Below are positions 26,184 to 34,283 of a stretch of 50,882 bases of DNA, in pieces. The translations under genes and the position numbers were made by a program. A model generated the notes under the pieces. That model saw only the letters and a list, made by a program, of their open reading frames with translations, made no database searches and was not told the DNA's origin. Where the stretch lies: positions 1 to 50,882 of the forward strand of contig NZ_JAPDHW010000020.1 in NCBI RefSeq assembly GCF_025971945.1, written 5' to 3'. Position 1 is the first letter of the stretch; every line of letters begins with the position of its first letter. Source of the DNA: Chryseobacterium kimseyorum. GTDB lineage: Bacteria; Bacteroidota; Bacteroidia; Flavobacteriales; Weeksellaceae.

Positions 26184-27209
26184 ATGATTCCGCAAAATTT
26201 TATCAGGCACAAAGTTCGTCCCGACGACACCCTGACTTCGCTCGCTCAAAGAATCAACATCTCTGAGAATGATCTGAAAGAATTCCACAATCAAAACTGT
26301 GGCAAGATGAATAAGCTTTGGGTAACCAACTTAAAGGGAATTGAATTTGTAATGATTCCTACTCATTTTATCACTGAAGAAGAGCAGGAAAATCAGAACC
26401 GTAAAATGCTGCCTTCTGAAAATTACTTTCAAAATTTTCACCCCAATCGATATTCTGTTGAAGAAAATTTTGAGCATCCCGGAAAACAGGAATCAAAATT
26501 TAACTACATCGTCAACCTCAACATTCAGCAAAAGCAAAGAAATTTCATAGCAGACATTGAGTTAAAAAACTATACAAAAAACGGCAACGTTCCGGATGAT
26601 AAAATCTCTTCTCTATCTTTGGAGTGTATGAAAAGTATCTACCCTATTTCACTTGAACTTTCAGAAAACGGGACCATTCATTCGTGTTTTGCACATCAAA
26701 AAATAATAGAAAAATTTAAGTCAAAAAGAAATGACATTGAAGATTTTCATATTGGAGAAATTTCTAAAAATTATCTCGAAACTTTTGAACATAATATTTC
26801 TGATGAAAGTTATTTTCTAAGACAGATACAATCCAATATTCTGTATCAAATATTGTTTCCCAACCTGAACTGGTTCCATAAAAAAACTGTTTGGAAAGAT
26901 AAATTTACAGTCTACCCCAATTCATTCCCTCTGGAATTTGAATGTAAAACAGAACATGAATTTAAAGATGAAAAATATATCCAGACAACTATTTCCGGAA
27001 GTCTCTCAGAAAACTGCAGTTTGAGAGAACTTCTTAAAGGAATGCGAATCGAAGACGAAAGTATAGAAGATCATGTCCAGGTAGAGATTGAGATAAATTA
27101 CTCTTCTGATAAAATTTCAAAACAGTTGCTTAAAGTCAAATCCTCTGTTAAAATATGGTTTCAGGACGAATTATTTCAGGAACACCGTTTACAACTAACA
27201 CAAAATTGA
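26184..27209 (+). CDS. LysM-domain protein of a PAAR-like effector cassette
   Basis: A 341-residue protein without signal peptide. Residues about 6-57 form a LysM-like module (HKVRPDDTLTSLAQRINIS... NLKGIEFVMIPTHF). The rest is not recognised: a beta-rich region (NYIVNLNIQQKQRNFIADIEL) and alternating charged segments. Cytosolic LysM proteins are regular members of contractile-injection and T6SS-iii loci, where LysM modules help load or cap the baseplate-spike. It is 1 nt apart from the next LysM-DUF4280 gene, so the two are co-transcribed. Role as adaptor or chaperone is my inference. Confidence 0.7.
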   Translation: MIPQNFIRHKVRPDDTLTSLAQRINISENDLKEFHNQNCGKMNKLWVTNLKGIEFVMIPTHFITEEEQENQNRKMLPSENYFQNFHPNRYSVEENFEHPGKQESKFNYIVNLNIQQKQRNFIADIELKNYTKNGNVPDDKISSLSLECMKSIYPISLELSENGTIHSCFAHQKIIEKFKSKRNDIEDFHIGEISKNYLETFEHNISDESYFLRQIQSNILYQILFPNLNWFHKKTVWKDKFTVYPNSFPLEFECKTEHEFKDEKYIQTTISGSLSENCSLRELLKGMRIEDESIEDHVQVEIEINYSSDKISKQLLKVKSSVKIWFQDELFQEHRLQLTQN

Positions 27210-27210
27210 A

Positions 27211-28074
27211 ATGAAAAGCTACACTACAAAACCTAATGACTCATTTGCGAACATTGCGGAAAAATTTAAGATTAAAAACGAAAATTACCTGAAGACATTT
27301 CATAATCTTCATTGCTTAATGGGAGAAACTATTCAGGACGAAATTCCAGCAGGCACGAAAATTTTAATTCCCGAAGATCCCCAGTATTTAGTGGAGGATA
27401 CGCGGTCAGACTCAGATATGATCACCGCAAATGAAGTATATGCTCAGAATGACTATGATGATCACGAGAAACATTTATCCGAAGATGAAGATTCCGAAGA
27501 TGAGAAAGAGGTTTTTAAGGAGACAAATGACAAAGATGAACAGAATGTAGACAACAGCATTATTGAGGAAGAAAGCAGTTCCAGCGATCACGATGGAAAA
27601 TACTTTGTGATCCAAAAAGGGATGTGTCAATGCAATCAGGGTTTTAAATTTCCAAAATTCAAAGTAACCAGTCATCAAAAACATTATTGGAATGATGCGG
27701 ACGGTCTAACAGATTATCTCGCCGTAACTGAAGATGATCTCACACTTGATCCAATTGCAATGCCCTTCGGAAACTGCAAACTCAAACCCAGCTCCAGTGG
27801 CTATCTCCCCTGCTCCTACGCACCAGCCGGAAAATGGATGAAAACCTATGACAAAGTTAAAGTTATGGGCAAATGCTGCGTCACGGAAATATCCGAATTA
27901 ATGTGCAGCACTGGAGGAAAAATTACCATTTTTAAACATGGTCAACAGAGTGAGATAGGTAAAAGCAATCTCGACAAAGCTGATTCGCAAGAGCAGCATA
28001 TGTATAATCCTTTGGTGGATTTTGAGGAGTTTAAGGAGGAGATAGATAATAATAACGAACCACATGCTTGGTAG
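27211..28074 (+). CDS. LysM-DUF4280 (PAAR-like spike) protein
   Basis: A 287-residue protein. The N-terminal LysM module (YTTKPNDSFANIAEKFKI... IPAGTKILIPEDP) covers about residues 3-52; a very acidic linker (about 60-125, Asp/Glu/Ser-rich) follows; residues about 128-250 form a DUF4280 domain, with GMCQCNQG, the Cys pattern ending GKCCVTE, and MCSTGGKITIFKHGQ. DUF4280 is known as a PAAR-like domain that tips the spike of Bacteroidota T6SS and extracellular contractile systems and links effectors to it. The 3' end overlaps the next frame. No sheath, tube or baseplate gene is in the window. Confidence 0.85.
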   Translation: MKSYTTKPNDSFANIAEKFKIKNENYLKTFHNLHCLMGETIQDEIPAGTKILIPEDPQYLVEDTRSDSDMITANEVYAQNDYDDHEKHLSEDEDSEDEKEVFKETNDKDEQNVDNSIIEEESSSSDHDGKYFVIQKGMCQCNQGFKFPKFKVTSHQKHYWNDADGLTDYLAVTEDDLTLDPIAMPFGNCKLKPSSSGYLPCSYAPAGKWMKTYDKVKVMGKCCVTEISELMCSTGGKITIFKHGQQSEIGKSNLDKADSQEQHMYNPLVDFEEFKEEIDNNNEPHAW

Positions 28075-30287
28075 AAATAAATTTAAAAGTCATGGCAAAA
28101 AAAGGAGTTTATAAAATATTGGGAAATACAAATCCGAAAGTTGGAGAAAAAGTATTCTATATTGTTGATCAATGGTATCCAGCTACACCACTATTAGATA
28201 GGAACCTCGCGAACGTTACTTGGGAATTGTTTATAAAAACAGATAATGGTTTTAGCTCTACAAACATAAAGAAGAAGGGCATCAATCATTTCACTTTTGG
28301 AAAAAATGCCTACAAATACATATTTAAAATCGAAGGTTATCTTCATATGCCCGAGGGACATTCTCCAATGTCTCTTATTGTACTACCACAAAAAAATGAA
28401 AAGAAAGTTGCAGTGGAAAAAGATATAAATAATGTTATACTTACTTATGAAGACGGTACCAAAATAAATAAAACATTAAGTTATCGAGATCGTTTGAAGG
28501 CCACAGCAATTTGTGAAGGACTAGAAGGTGAGAAGATACTTTTCAAATTATGGGAAGACGATGAAGCTAAAATTGGACACAATATTAAAAATCAATTCGT
28601 CACTAAGTCATCTCCCATTCAAGTTAATAAATTTGGAAAAGCTCAATGGAGTTTTTCCCTTAACCCAACATTTATCTCTTTAGCAAATAGGAAAGAAGAT
28701 GACAAAAGCAAGCATGAATATTATGTGACAGCAGAATTTAATGGGAAGATTTTAGAAGACAGTCAAAATGTAAATGTAACGAACACTGAACTTAATATTG
28801 AAAAAACAAACCCTTTACTTCGGCATCCAAAACAACAGCAAAAAGCAGTTTCAATTCCAAAACCAAAAAAAGAAAGTCCAAAAGCGTCAACAAAACCTAG
28901 TTCAGCTAAAAACCAGCCTGATAAAAAAGGAAAAATCAAAAGCATAAAATTGGTCGATTTACATGGAAAATCTTTTGCAGAAAATCCTAAATTTGGTGAT
29001 GTCATAAAACTTATAATAGAAGCAGAAAATGTTGTCGGTGAAAAATACAGGCTTAAACTATGGGAGCATGACAACAGCGGAAAAAATGATTTATTATATA
29101 ATGTAGAACATACATTTAAGGCAAACAAACAAGAGGTCTACATCAGATTAACTGACGAATATCAAGAGATAGGAGAAATAGGAAATAATTCTGAAAAACC
29201 AGACAGTGGTGAATATTGGACAGGAAGACATCAGGAAATTTTTGCAGAAGTAATTTGTTTAGGTATTGAGGCAAAATCTTCAAAGATTGATGTTGACTTG
29301 AAAGAAGAAGCGAAGAAACAGGCTAATGCAAAAAGTACAGCAGTAGTGGAGGAAAAGAAACATGATAATAAAACTATTGAAAATACAGATGTAGATGATA
29401 GTTGTGGAATAAACTATAGAAATAAAATTAATTGTGTAAAATTTGGGAAAAAAAATCCAAAATATGGTCCTGTGTTCTGGGGACTATTAAAACTTGCCAA
29501 TTATGCTCAATGGAATATTTTATTAAATACAAATAAAATTACTGATGAGGAGAAAAATATTATCATAGGAATGTCGGAAAATGAAGGAAATCTAGATTCA
29601 GTTCAGTCCTACGATTCAGAAATAGTGACTGTTGGAGCGATGCAAAAAACAATTAATCCCGCAGGTTACGGTGAGTTTCCAATACAAATGCAAGAGTTTA
29701 AGGAGGAATATCCTGACAGATTTAAAAAGCTTTTTGAAAATTGTAGTTGGGATGTGAAAAAAGAAATTACAAAGGTTGGCAGAAAAGAAATAGTTAAGTG
29801 GAGAGCATATTACCAAGATATTACGGGAAGTGAATTAAAAACTAAAATACGAGATGGTTTCAACGCACAGAATTATAAAAAGAAAGTACAATGTATTCCT
29901 ATAGAACCATTAATAAATGCGGCAAAGGATCCTTATTTTCAAGCAAAGCAAATTGAAGATTTTATTTTAAGGTTAAGAAACAAGGTTCTCCCAATAATTC
30001 CTCAAGGCTATGAATACAAAATAAGTGATTATCTAAAATCAAAGCTTGGGAAAGCGACTGCTTTAGATCAACATATTAATCGACCAGCATATGTCAAAGA
30101 AGATTTTGGAAAAGCATTAACTTATTTCTTTAAAGAGAACCCTTCCATCTCAAAAAACCCCGCTAACTGGGGAATTAAACATTCTGAATACGAAAAATTA
30201 ATTATTGATTATTATGGGAAAAAGAGACGAGGGACAAAAATGCCAATAAGATACAATAACATGAAAAACAGTTCATTTTTAAAATAA
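28068..30287 (+). CDS. Modular effector candidate with Ig-like repeats and lysozyme-like C-terminus
   Basis: A 739-residue protein without signal peptide. The start is a TTG at 28068 overlapping the preceding stop by 7 nt; an ATG at 28092 is an equally possible start. Residues about 10-110 form a beta domain, then two related Ig-like repeats (about 120-240 and 290-410; compare KILFKLWEDDEAKIG with KYRLKLWEHDNSGKN), separated by a Lys/Pro/Ser-rich linker (253-288). The C-terminal region (about 445-739) has SENEGNLDSVQSYDSE near residue 503 followed by VGAMQKT, which resembles the catalytic Glu and G-x-M-Q pattern of lysozyme-like/transglycosylase folds. I infer a peptidoglycan-cleaving toxin delivered on the preceding spike. 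The region is visibly more AT-rich than the nuo genes. Confidence 0.65.
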   Translation: MVEINLKVMAKKGVYKILGNTNPKVGEKVFYIVDQWYPATPLLDRNLANVTWELFIKTDNGFSSTNIKKKGINHFTFGKNAYKYIFKIEGYLHMPEGHSPMSLIVLPQKNEKKVAVEKDINNVILTYEDGTKINKTLSYRDRLKATAICEGLEGEKILFKLWEDDEAKIGHNIKNQFVTKSSPIQVNKFGKAQWSFSLNPTFISLANRKEDDKSKHEYYVTAEFNGKILEDSQNVNVTNTELNIEKTNPLLRHPKQQQKAVSIPKPKKESPKASTKPSSAKNQPDKKGKIKSIKLVDLHGKSFAENPKFGDVIKLIIEAENVVGEKYRLKLWEHDNSGKNDLLYNVEHTFKANKQEVYIRLTDEYQEIGEIGNNSEKPDSGEYWTGRHQEIFAEVICLGIEAKSSKIDVDLKEEAKKQANAKSTAVVEEKKHDNKTIENTDVDDSCGINYRNKINCVKFGKKNPKYGPVFWGLLKLANYAQWNILLNTNKITDEEKNIIIGMSENEGNLDSVQSYDSEIVTVGAMQKTINPAGYGEFPIQMQEFKEEYPDRFKKLFENCSWDVKKEITKVGRKEIVKWRAYYQDITGSELKTKIRDGFNAQNYKKKVQCIPIEPLINAAKDPYFQAKQIEDFILRLRNKVLPIIPQGYEYKISDYLKSKLGKATALDQHINRPAYVKEDFGKALTYFFKENPSISKNPANWGIKHSEYEKLIIDYYGKKRRGTKMPIRYNNMKNSSFLK

Positions 30288-30303
30288 TTCACACATAAGC
30301 AAC

Positions 30304-30801
30304 ATGAAACCTATACTGATAATCGCATTAATAAGTGGATTTTTAAGTTGTAAAAAAACAAATCCATCATTAAATTCTCATTCTAATAAAAATTCTTATA
30401 AAATTATGGTGCCCAAAAGGGATACACTAATTAAGTTTAGTCAGAATTTACATTTATATTTTGGCACCTTTGATTATTCCAAAAACCTTTGGAAAGATCC
30501 TGTTTTTATTAGCAATACAAAAGACACTACTGTAATAAAAAATTGGGATTTAGATTGGGGAAGTGAGCTTGATATAAGATTTTCACCAAATAAAAAATAC
30601 TTAGTTTTAGATGCAATTATAATTGGAGATCTAAGCGATGGAGGTAAAGAAGATTTATATGAAAATTACACATGTCAGCTTATCAGTACTACGAAAACTG
30701 CAATATTGGACTCCTTTCAAGAAAATTGTGATGGGCAATGGAACACGAACAATGAGTGGGTGGTTAATGGTGAAGTCGTATTTATCGGTAGTGACAAGTA
30801 A
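30304..30801 (+). CDS. Small lipoprotein, candidate immunity protein
   Basis: A 165-residue lipoprotein: signal peptide with lipobox LSC at Cys16 (MKPILIIALISGFLSCKK), followed by a Ser/Asn-rich linker and a compact beta-rich domain with WDLDWGSELDIRFSPNKKYLVLD. It lies 16 bp after the effector gene on the same strand. A periplasmic-side lipoprotein directly behind a peptidoglycan-targeting effector fits an immunity protein. No known family recognised; the role is inferred from position and export signal. Confidence 0.6.
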   Translation: MKPILIIALISGFLSCKKTNPSLNSHSNKNSYKIMVPKRDTLIKFSQNLHLYFGTFDYSKNLWKDPVFISNTKDTTVIKNWDLDWGSELDIRFSPNKKYLVLDAIIIGDLSDGGKEDLYENYTCQLISTTKTAILDSFQENCDGQWNTNNEWVVNGEVVFIGSDK

Positions 30802-31106
30802 TTTTACTTAAAATGATTTGCCAGTATCACAATTGATACATTATTTATTGACAAAACTATCTATAATCTTTATTAATCACATTTGAAACTTGCAACTAAT
30901 GAGGAATCTTCAATAACTTAATTCTGCAGTAAAAGAGTGATCATATTTTTTGGCCTCATACAGATGACATTACATTTATGTATTTATAATTTTCAAAAAA
31001 TATTAAGACATGTGGCACATATCCACTCGCTACCACAAGAACTCTTTCGCGTGATTATATATTAATATTCTTTATTTAAAAATTTTTTATTTTTTAGAAC
31101 ATAGAA
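30802..31106. other. AT-rich stretch without recognisable gene
   Basis: I see no open frame, RNA gene or terminator here. Its composition matches the degraded region that follows, so it is probably decayed coding or spacer sequence of the accessory block. Confidence 0.5.
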
Positions 31107-31453
31107 ATGAGTAGAAATTACAAATCTAAAGGAGAAATCCTACAAAAAGGATTTGATGAGAATAAAACTATTATCTTACATTTTGGCATTTAAGTAAAAA
31201 CAATTATTTTAAAGAAGGTGAAGAAGTAAAATACAATGATGTAATTGGTTTAACAGGTGTTTCTGGTTGGAATGGTACTAACTTTACAACAAGAAATCCT
31301 CACCAACATTTTGAAGTTTCAAATGTTGGTTCAGCTCCAGGATTAAATGGTAAATGCAATCCTTCCGTTTATTTTAATTTCAAAACAGAAGAAGAACTCT
31401 CTAAAACCGAAATAGATTATCAAAATAAATTAAAAGAGAAAGAATGGAACTAA
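31107..31453 (+). pseudogene. Frameshifted M23 (LytM) peptidase fragment
   Basis: The downstream frame (from 31166) reads FWHLSKNNYFKEGEEV... DVIGLTGVSGWNG... PHQHFEV, the C-terminal half of an M23 peptidase with the H-x-H zinc motif (PHQHFEV). The upstream frame starting at ATG 31107 ends in ...NKTIILHFGI and then stops. Adding one T in the T run at 31181-31183 would join them as ILHFWHLSK. The usual N-terminal H-x(n)-D part of the domain is missing, so it is truncated as well as frameshifted. Its stop overlaps the next lipoprotein start by 10 bp. M23 endopeptidases are common peptidoglycan-targeting effectors, which fits the locus. Confidence 0.7.
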
Positions 31454-31806
31454 TAAAAAAAATATTGCTTTGCTTGTTTTTATCATTTCTAATATCATGT
31501 GACGGACAAAATAAAAAAACAAGTAATGAAAGAAAAGTAAATCAAACGAACAGTATACAAAAAGAAAATGAAACTTTTATACTACAAGAACAGCTTTCAA
31601 AAAATAAAGATAATTTTAAGTATTTTTTTCCTGAATTCGTTTATCAGTTGATACCTACAGAAAGTTCACTTTTTGATTTATCAATTAATGAAAATGTTTA
31701 TAAAACAGATTTGCTTTTAGATAGTGCGTCAATAAATATTTGGGACTTGAAAAAATCAAAAAACCCGAGCAATGCTATACTTCTACTGTACCAGGTACTG
31801 TTTTGA
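31444..31806 (+). pseudogene. Truncated lipoprotein, candidate remnant immunity gene
   Basis: The frame begins with a clear lipoprotein signal (ILLCLFLSFLISC, Cys19) and an Asn/Lys/Gln-rich linker; it reads naturally to about residue 106 (WDLKKSKNP). From about 31763 onwards the DNA is the antisense of an sdhC fragment, so the last 14 residues are not original and the native C-terminus is lost. It overlaps the M23 fragment, mirroring the effector-lipoprotein arrangement of 28068-30801. Interpretation as a broken immunity gene is inference. Confidence 0.6.
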
Positions 31807-32105
31807 GATGCTTTTCTTACTGCATAATTAATTGGACGTGCTTTTCGGTTCTGCCTCCAAATCATTAACCCCTGAATAATATGCACTAAAAAACCAATAA
31901 TCAAAACGATTTCTATCGTCCTAATAATAGGATTGGTGCCCATAAAATGAGCACCAATATTAAAAGTCTTTCCCCTGTCGTTGAAAAAGATTAAAGCATT
32001 GACAGCACAGTGTACAATCAAAAAACTGATCAGAAATAAACCTGTTGTCGCCATCACCACTTTTCTCCCGATGGAACTTGTAAAAAAACCTATGAAACCA
32101 GCCAT
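31763..32105 (-). pseudogene. sdhC: 5' fragment of succinate dehydrogenase cytochrome b558 subunit
   Basis: From the ATG at 32105, about 114 residues match the N-terminal half of the b558-family SdhC: MAGFIGFFTSSIGRKVVMAT, two transmembrane helices with putative haem-ligating His32 (LIVHCAVN) and His75 (GFLVHIIQG), and NSTWYSRS. After ALLG the sequence leaves the family (GFFDFFKSQ) and stops at 31698; the last three helices and their His ligands are missing. No sdhA or sdhB follows; instead the convergent truncated lipoprotein abuts it. The ATG lies 7 nt past the stop of the SDR gene. A functional copy, if any, must be elsewhere. Confidence 0.8.
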
Positions 32106-32112
32106 AATTTTA

Positions 32113-32862
32113 TCATTGGTTTTGCGGATCTGCAATCCATTCCTCATATTTTATGCTGCTCTCAAAAACTGCCTTTTCCGGAACTAAAGTATCATTCTCT
32201 AAGACCGCTCCGAAATAGGGTGCATCTTTTTCGATTGTAATTTCCGACGGACGATTCATGACAGAAAGATAATGTTTAACCCAACGGTTCATCGGCATTT
32301 TTTCAGGACCGGCGATTTCGGCAATACCACAAATAGGATCCTTACTTACAGTTTTTGCCAAGAATTTCGCCACTTCGGAGCTTGCAATAGGCTGCACCAA
32401 TGCATCAGTAACAAAGATTCCACCATCTTTTATGCTGGAAGCGGCAACACCACCTGCAAATTCAAAAAACTGCGTTGCATGTACTATAGAATAAGGAATA
32501 GATGACTTCCCTATCAATTCTTCCTGCGCCTGTTTTGCTCTGAAATAACCACTCTCTCCCAGTTTCTGAGTACCTACAACAGATAGAGCAATATGATGTT
32601 TTACCCGGGCTTTTTGCTCAGCTTCCAAAAGATTGGAGGTAGAAGTTCTGAAGAAATTCATAACATCATCATCGGCAAAAGAAGGTGAATTAGAAACGTC
32701 CACTACCACATCTGCATTTTCCAAAGCTGAATCCAAACCTTCTCCTGTGATGGTATTGATTCCTGTGTTGGGTGATGCTACAATGACTTCGTGCTGATCT
32801 TTTAAAAGATTGGCTAATTGAGATCCGATAAGACCGGTACCTCCGATAATTACTATTTTCAT
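32113..32862 (-). CDS. NmrA-like/SDR NAD(P)-binding oxidoreductase
   Basis: A 249-residue Rossmann-fold protein starting with MKIVIIGGTGLIGSQLANLL (G-x-x-G-x-x-G, NADP type). It belongs to the atypical SDR group with NmrA/NAD(P)H-binding proteins: a shortened C-terminal half and no clear YxxxK pair, though YFRAKQAQEE near residue 125 gives a Y-x-x-x-K. Such proteins act as quinone or isoflavone-type reductases or as redox sensors. The Crp-family gene lies 60 bp upstream on the same strand, suggesting a regulator-reductase pair. The substrate is unknown. Confidence 0.8.
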   Translation of the reverse strand: MKIVIIGGTGLIGSQLANLLKDQHEVIVASPNTGINTITGEGLDSALENADVVVDVSNSPSFADDDVMNFFRTSTSNLLEAEQKARVKHHIALSVVGTQKLGESGYFRAKQAQEELIGKSSIPYSIVHATQFFEFAGGVAASSIKDGGIFVTDALVQPIASSEVAKFLAKTVSKDPICGIAEIAGPEKMPMNRWVKHYLSVMNRPSEITIEKDAPYFGAVLENDTLVPEKAVFESSIKYEEWIADPQNQ

Positions 32863-32922
32863 TGTTCTGATTTTTATTAGAGCAAAGGTCAGTAACTTCG
32901 ATTTGAAAAAACTTAAACTGGT

Positions 32923-33498
32923 TTAAGAACGAAAATCTTCACTGTAAACCTTAAACTCATCCAGTGAAATTCCTATGTAAGATGCCAGCACCTCATTTGG
33001 AAATCGTATCACCAAGTCTGGATAGGTTGTGAAAAAATAAGCATGAAAATCTTTTTTTGAAGTCATGGGAAAAGTTTTCTGTTTCTGTAAAGAAGCAGCA
33101 TAAGCACGCATGTGTATTTTGTTAAAATAAATTCCCATAAACGGATAGTCGACTAACAGCTGGTCAAAATTTTCTCTGGTAATCATTAAAACTTCAGTCT
33201 CTTCCATCGTTTCAATTCCAAAGCCGGCAGGATCTGTTCCTAAAAAAGCATTGTATTCCGTTACCCACCAGTCTTCGATCGCAAAATGAATCGTGTTTTT
33301 ACTTCCCTGACGATCTTTAAAATAGAGATGTAAAGATCCTCTGATCACGAAATAAAATTGTTCTACGGAATCTCCTTCATCAACCACAATATGATCTTTC
33401 GGGAAATGTATTTGCTTGAAATACGGAATAACTTTATGGATTTCCTCCTCAAATGAAGGAATTATTTTTACAAGATGATGATATAACTGATTTTTCAT
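32923..33498 (-). CDS. Crp/Fnr-family transcriptional regulator
   Basis: A 191-residue protein with an N-terminal cyclic-nucleotide-binding-type beta barrel (about 15-115; FPKDHIVVDEGDSVEQFYFVIRG, then GSLHLYF) and a helical C-terminus (about 140-191) where the DNA-binding HTH is expected (VLASYIGISLDEFKVY, an abbreviated recognition helix). The cAMP-binding R-S/T pair of true Crp is not evident, so the ligand is unknown. Short Crp-like regulators with a weak HTH are common in Flavobacteriia, often beside an SDR gene, as here. Confidence 0.8.
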   Translation of the reverse strand: MKNQLYHHLVKIIPSFEEEIHKVIPYFKQIHFPKDHIVVDEGDSVEQFYFVIRGSLHLYFKDRQGSKNTIHFAIEDWWVTEYNAFLGTDPAGFGIETMEETEVLMITRENFDQLLVDYPFMGIYFNKIHMRAYAASLQKQKTFPMTSKKDFHAYFFTTYPDLVIRFPNEVLASYIGISLDEFKVYSEDFRS

Positions 33499-33643
33499 AT
33501 TCTATTAAAAGCTAAAAATATACATATTTTTTTATAATCAATAAAGCATTTATCCAACCGAAAAAGTCATATTAAATCTTGTAATCACTCTTTTTAGATA
33601 TTGTTTTTTTATCTACTTTTACTTAATACTTTATAAAAGATCT

Positions 33644-34129
33644 ATGAGAAAATTAGTACTTGCAGGAATTATAACTTTTGGAGGATTTCTAACCGCAAAT
33701 GCACAGTGTAAAACGGTCACGTCACTGACGGAAAATTTTGATACCTGGAAAGAAATCAATAAATGTTGGACTGCTGAGCAGGGAAAAGCGATGCTTTATG
33801 CTACTGAAAAAAAAGTTACCTTTTATTCAATGACCAGTCCGGGAGAGAAAATGTATTTGGTAACTCCGAAAATTAAAGCTGGGAACTATACGTTAACCTT
33901 TGATATTTCAGACAACGGTGGAGAAACTACTCTTGAACTTTTAACCATTAACAATTCGGCAGATAAAAAATCGTACGTTTCTTTTGCCAAACCTTCGAAA
34001 ATAGTTGGTGGTAAAAAAACAGTCAATATTTCTCTTAAAAAAGATTCACATATTGGTATGAAAGTAATGCTGAATGGTGTTCATCAGGCAGTTTATTTAG
34101 ACAATTTATCTTTAAAACCTAAGAAATAA
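33644..34129 (+). CDS. Small secreted beta-sandwich protein
   Basis: A 161-residue exported protein: signal peptide MRKLVLAGIITFGGFLTANAQ, then a single domain with LTENFDTWKEINKCW at its start and AVYLDNLSLKPK at its end. That pattern (a beta-sandwich bracketed by FDTW and DNLSL) resembles cleaved-adhesin/choice-of-anchor carbohydrate-binding-like domains that usually sit in larger T9SS proteins; here it stands alone without a sorting domain. It is followed by a good terminator and looks monocistronic. Function unknown. Confidence 0.75.
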   Translation: MRKLVLAGIITFGGFLTANAQCKTVTSLTENFDTWKEINKCWTAEQGKAMLYATEKKVTFYSMTSPGEKMYLVTPKIKAGNYTLTFDISDNGGETTLELLTINNSADKKSYVSFAKPSKIVGGKKTVNISLKKDSHIGMKVMLNGVHQAVYLDNLSLKPKK

Positions 34130-34170
34130 ATTTCGATTCTGTATGATTTATACAGAAATGGAACAATATA

Positions 34171-34201
34171 AAAACCACTGTCATTGAGCAGTGGTTTTTT
34201 C
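34171..34201 (+). terminator. Terminator after the small secreted protein gene
   Basis: A 10-bp perfect stem AAAACCACTG/CAGTGGTTTT (34171-34180 and 34189-34198), 8-nt loop, T-rich end. A-rich sequence on the other side could make it work in both directions. Confidence 0.8.
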
Positions 34202-34283
34202 TGTTTTAGAAATATTACTTTAGAATAATTCATTTTTTAAAAAACCTTTTTTCTTACCTTTACCTTCTCAATTTTTTCACATT

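Noticed and set aside
31698..31762. Extension of the sdhC frame beyond the homology break
   Set aside because: The codons are the antisense of the lipoprotein gene and do not resemble SdhC; not treated as real coding sequence.
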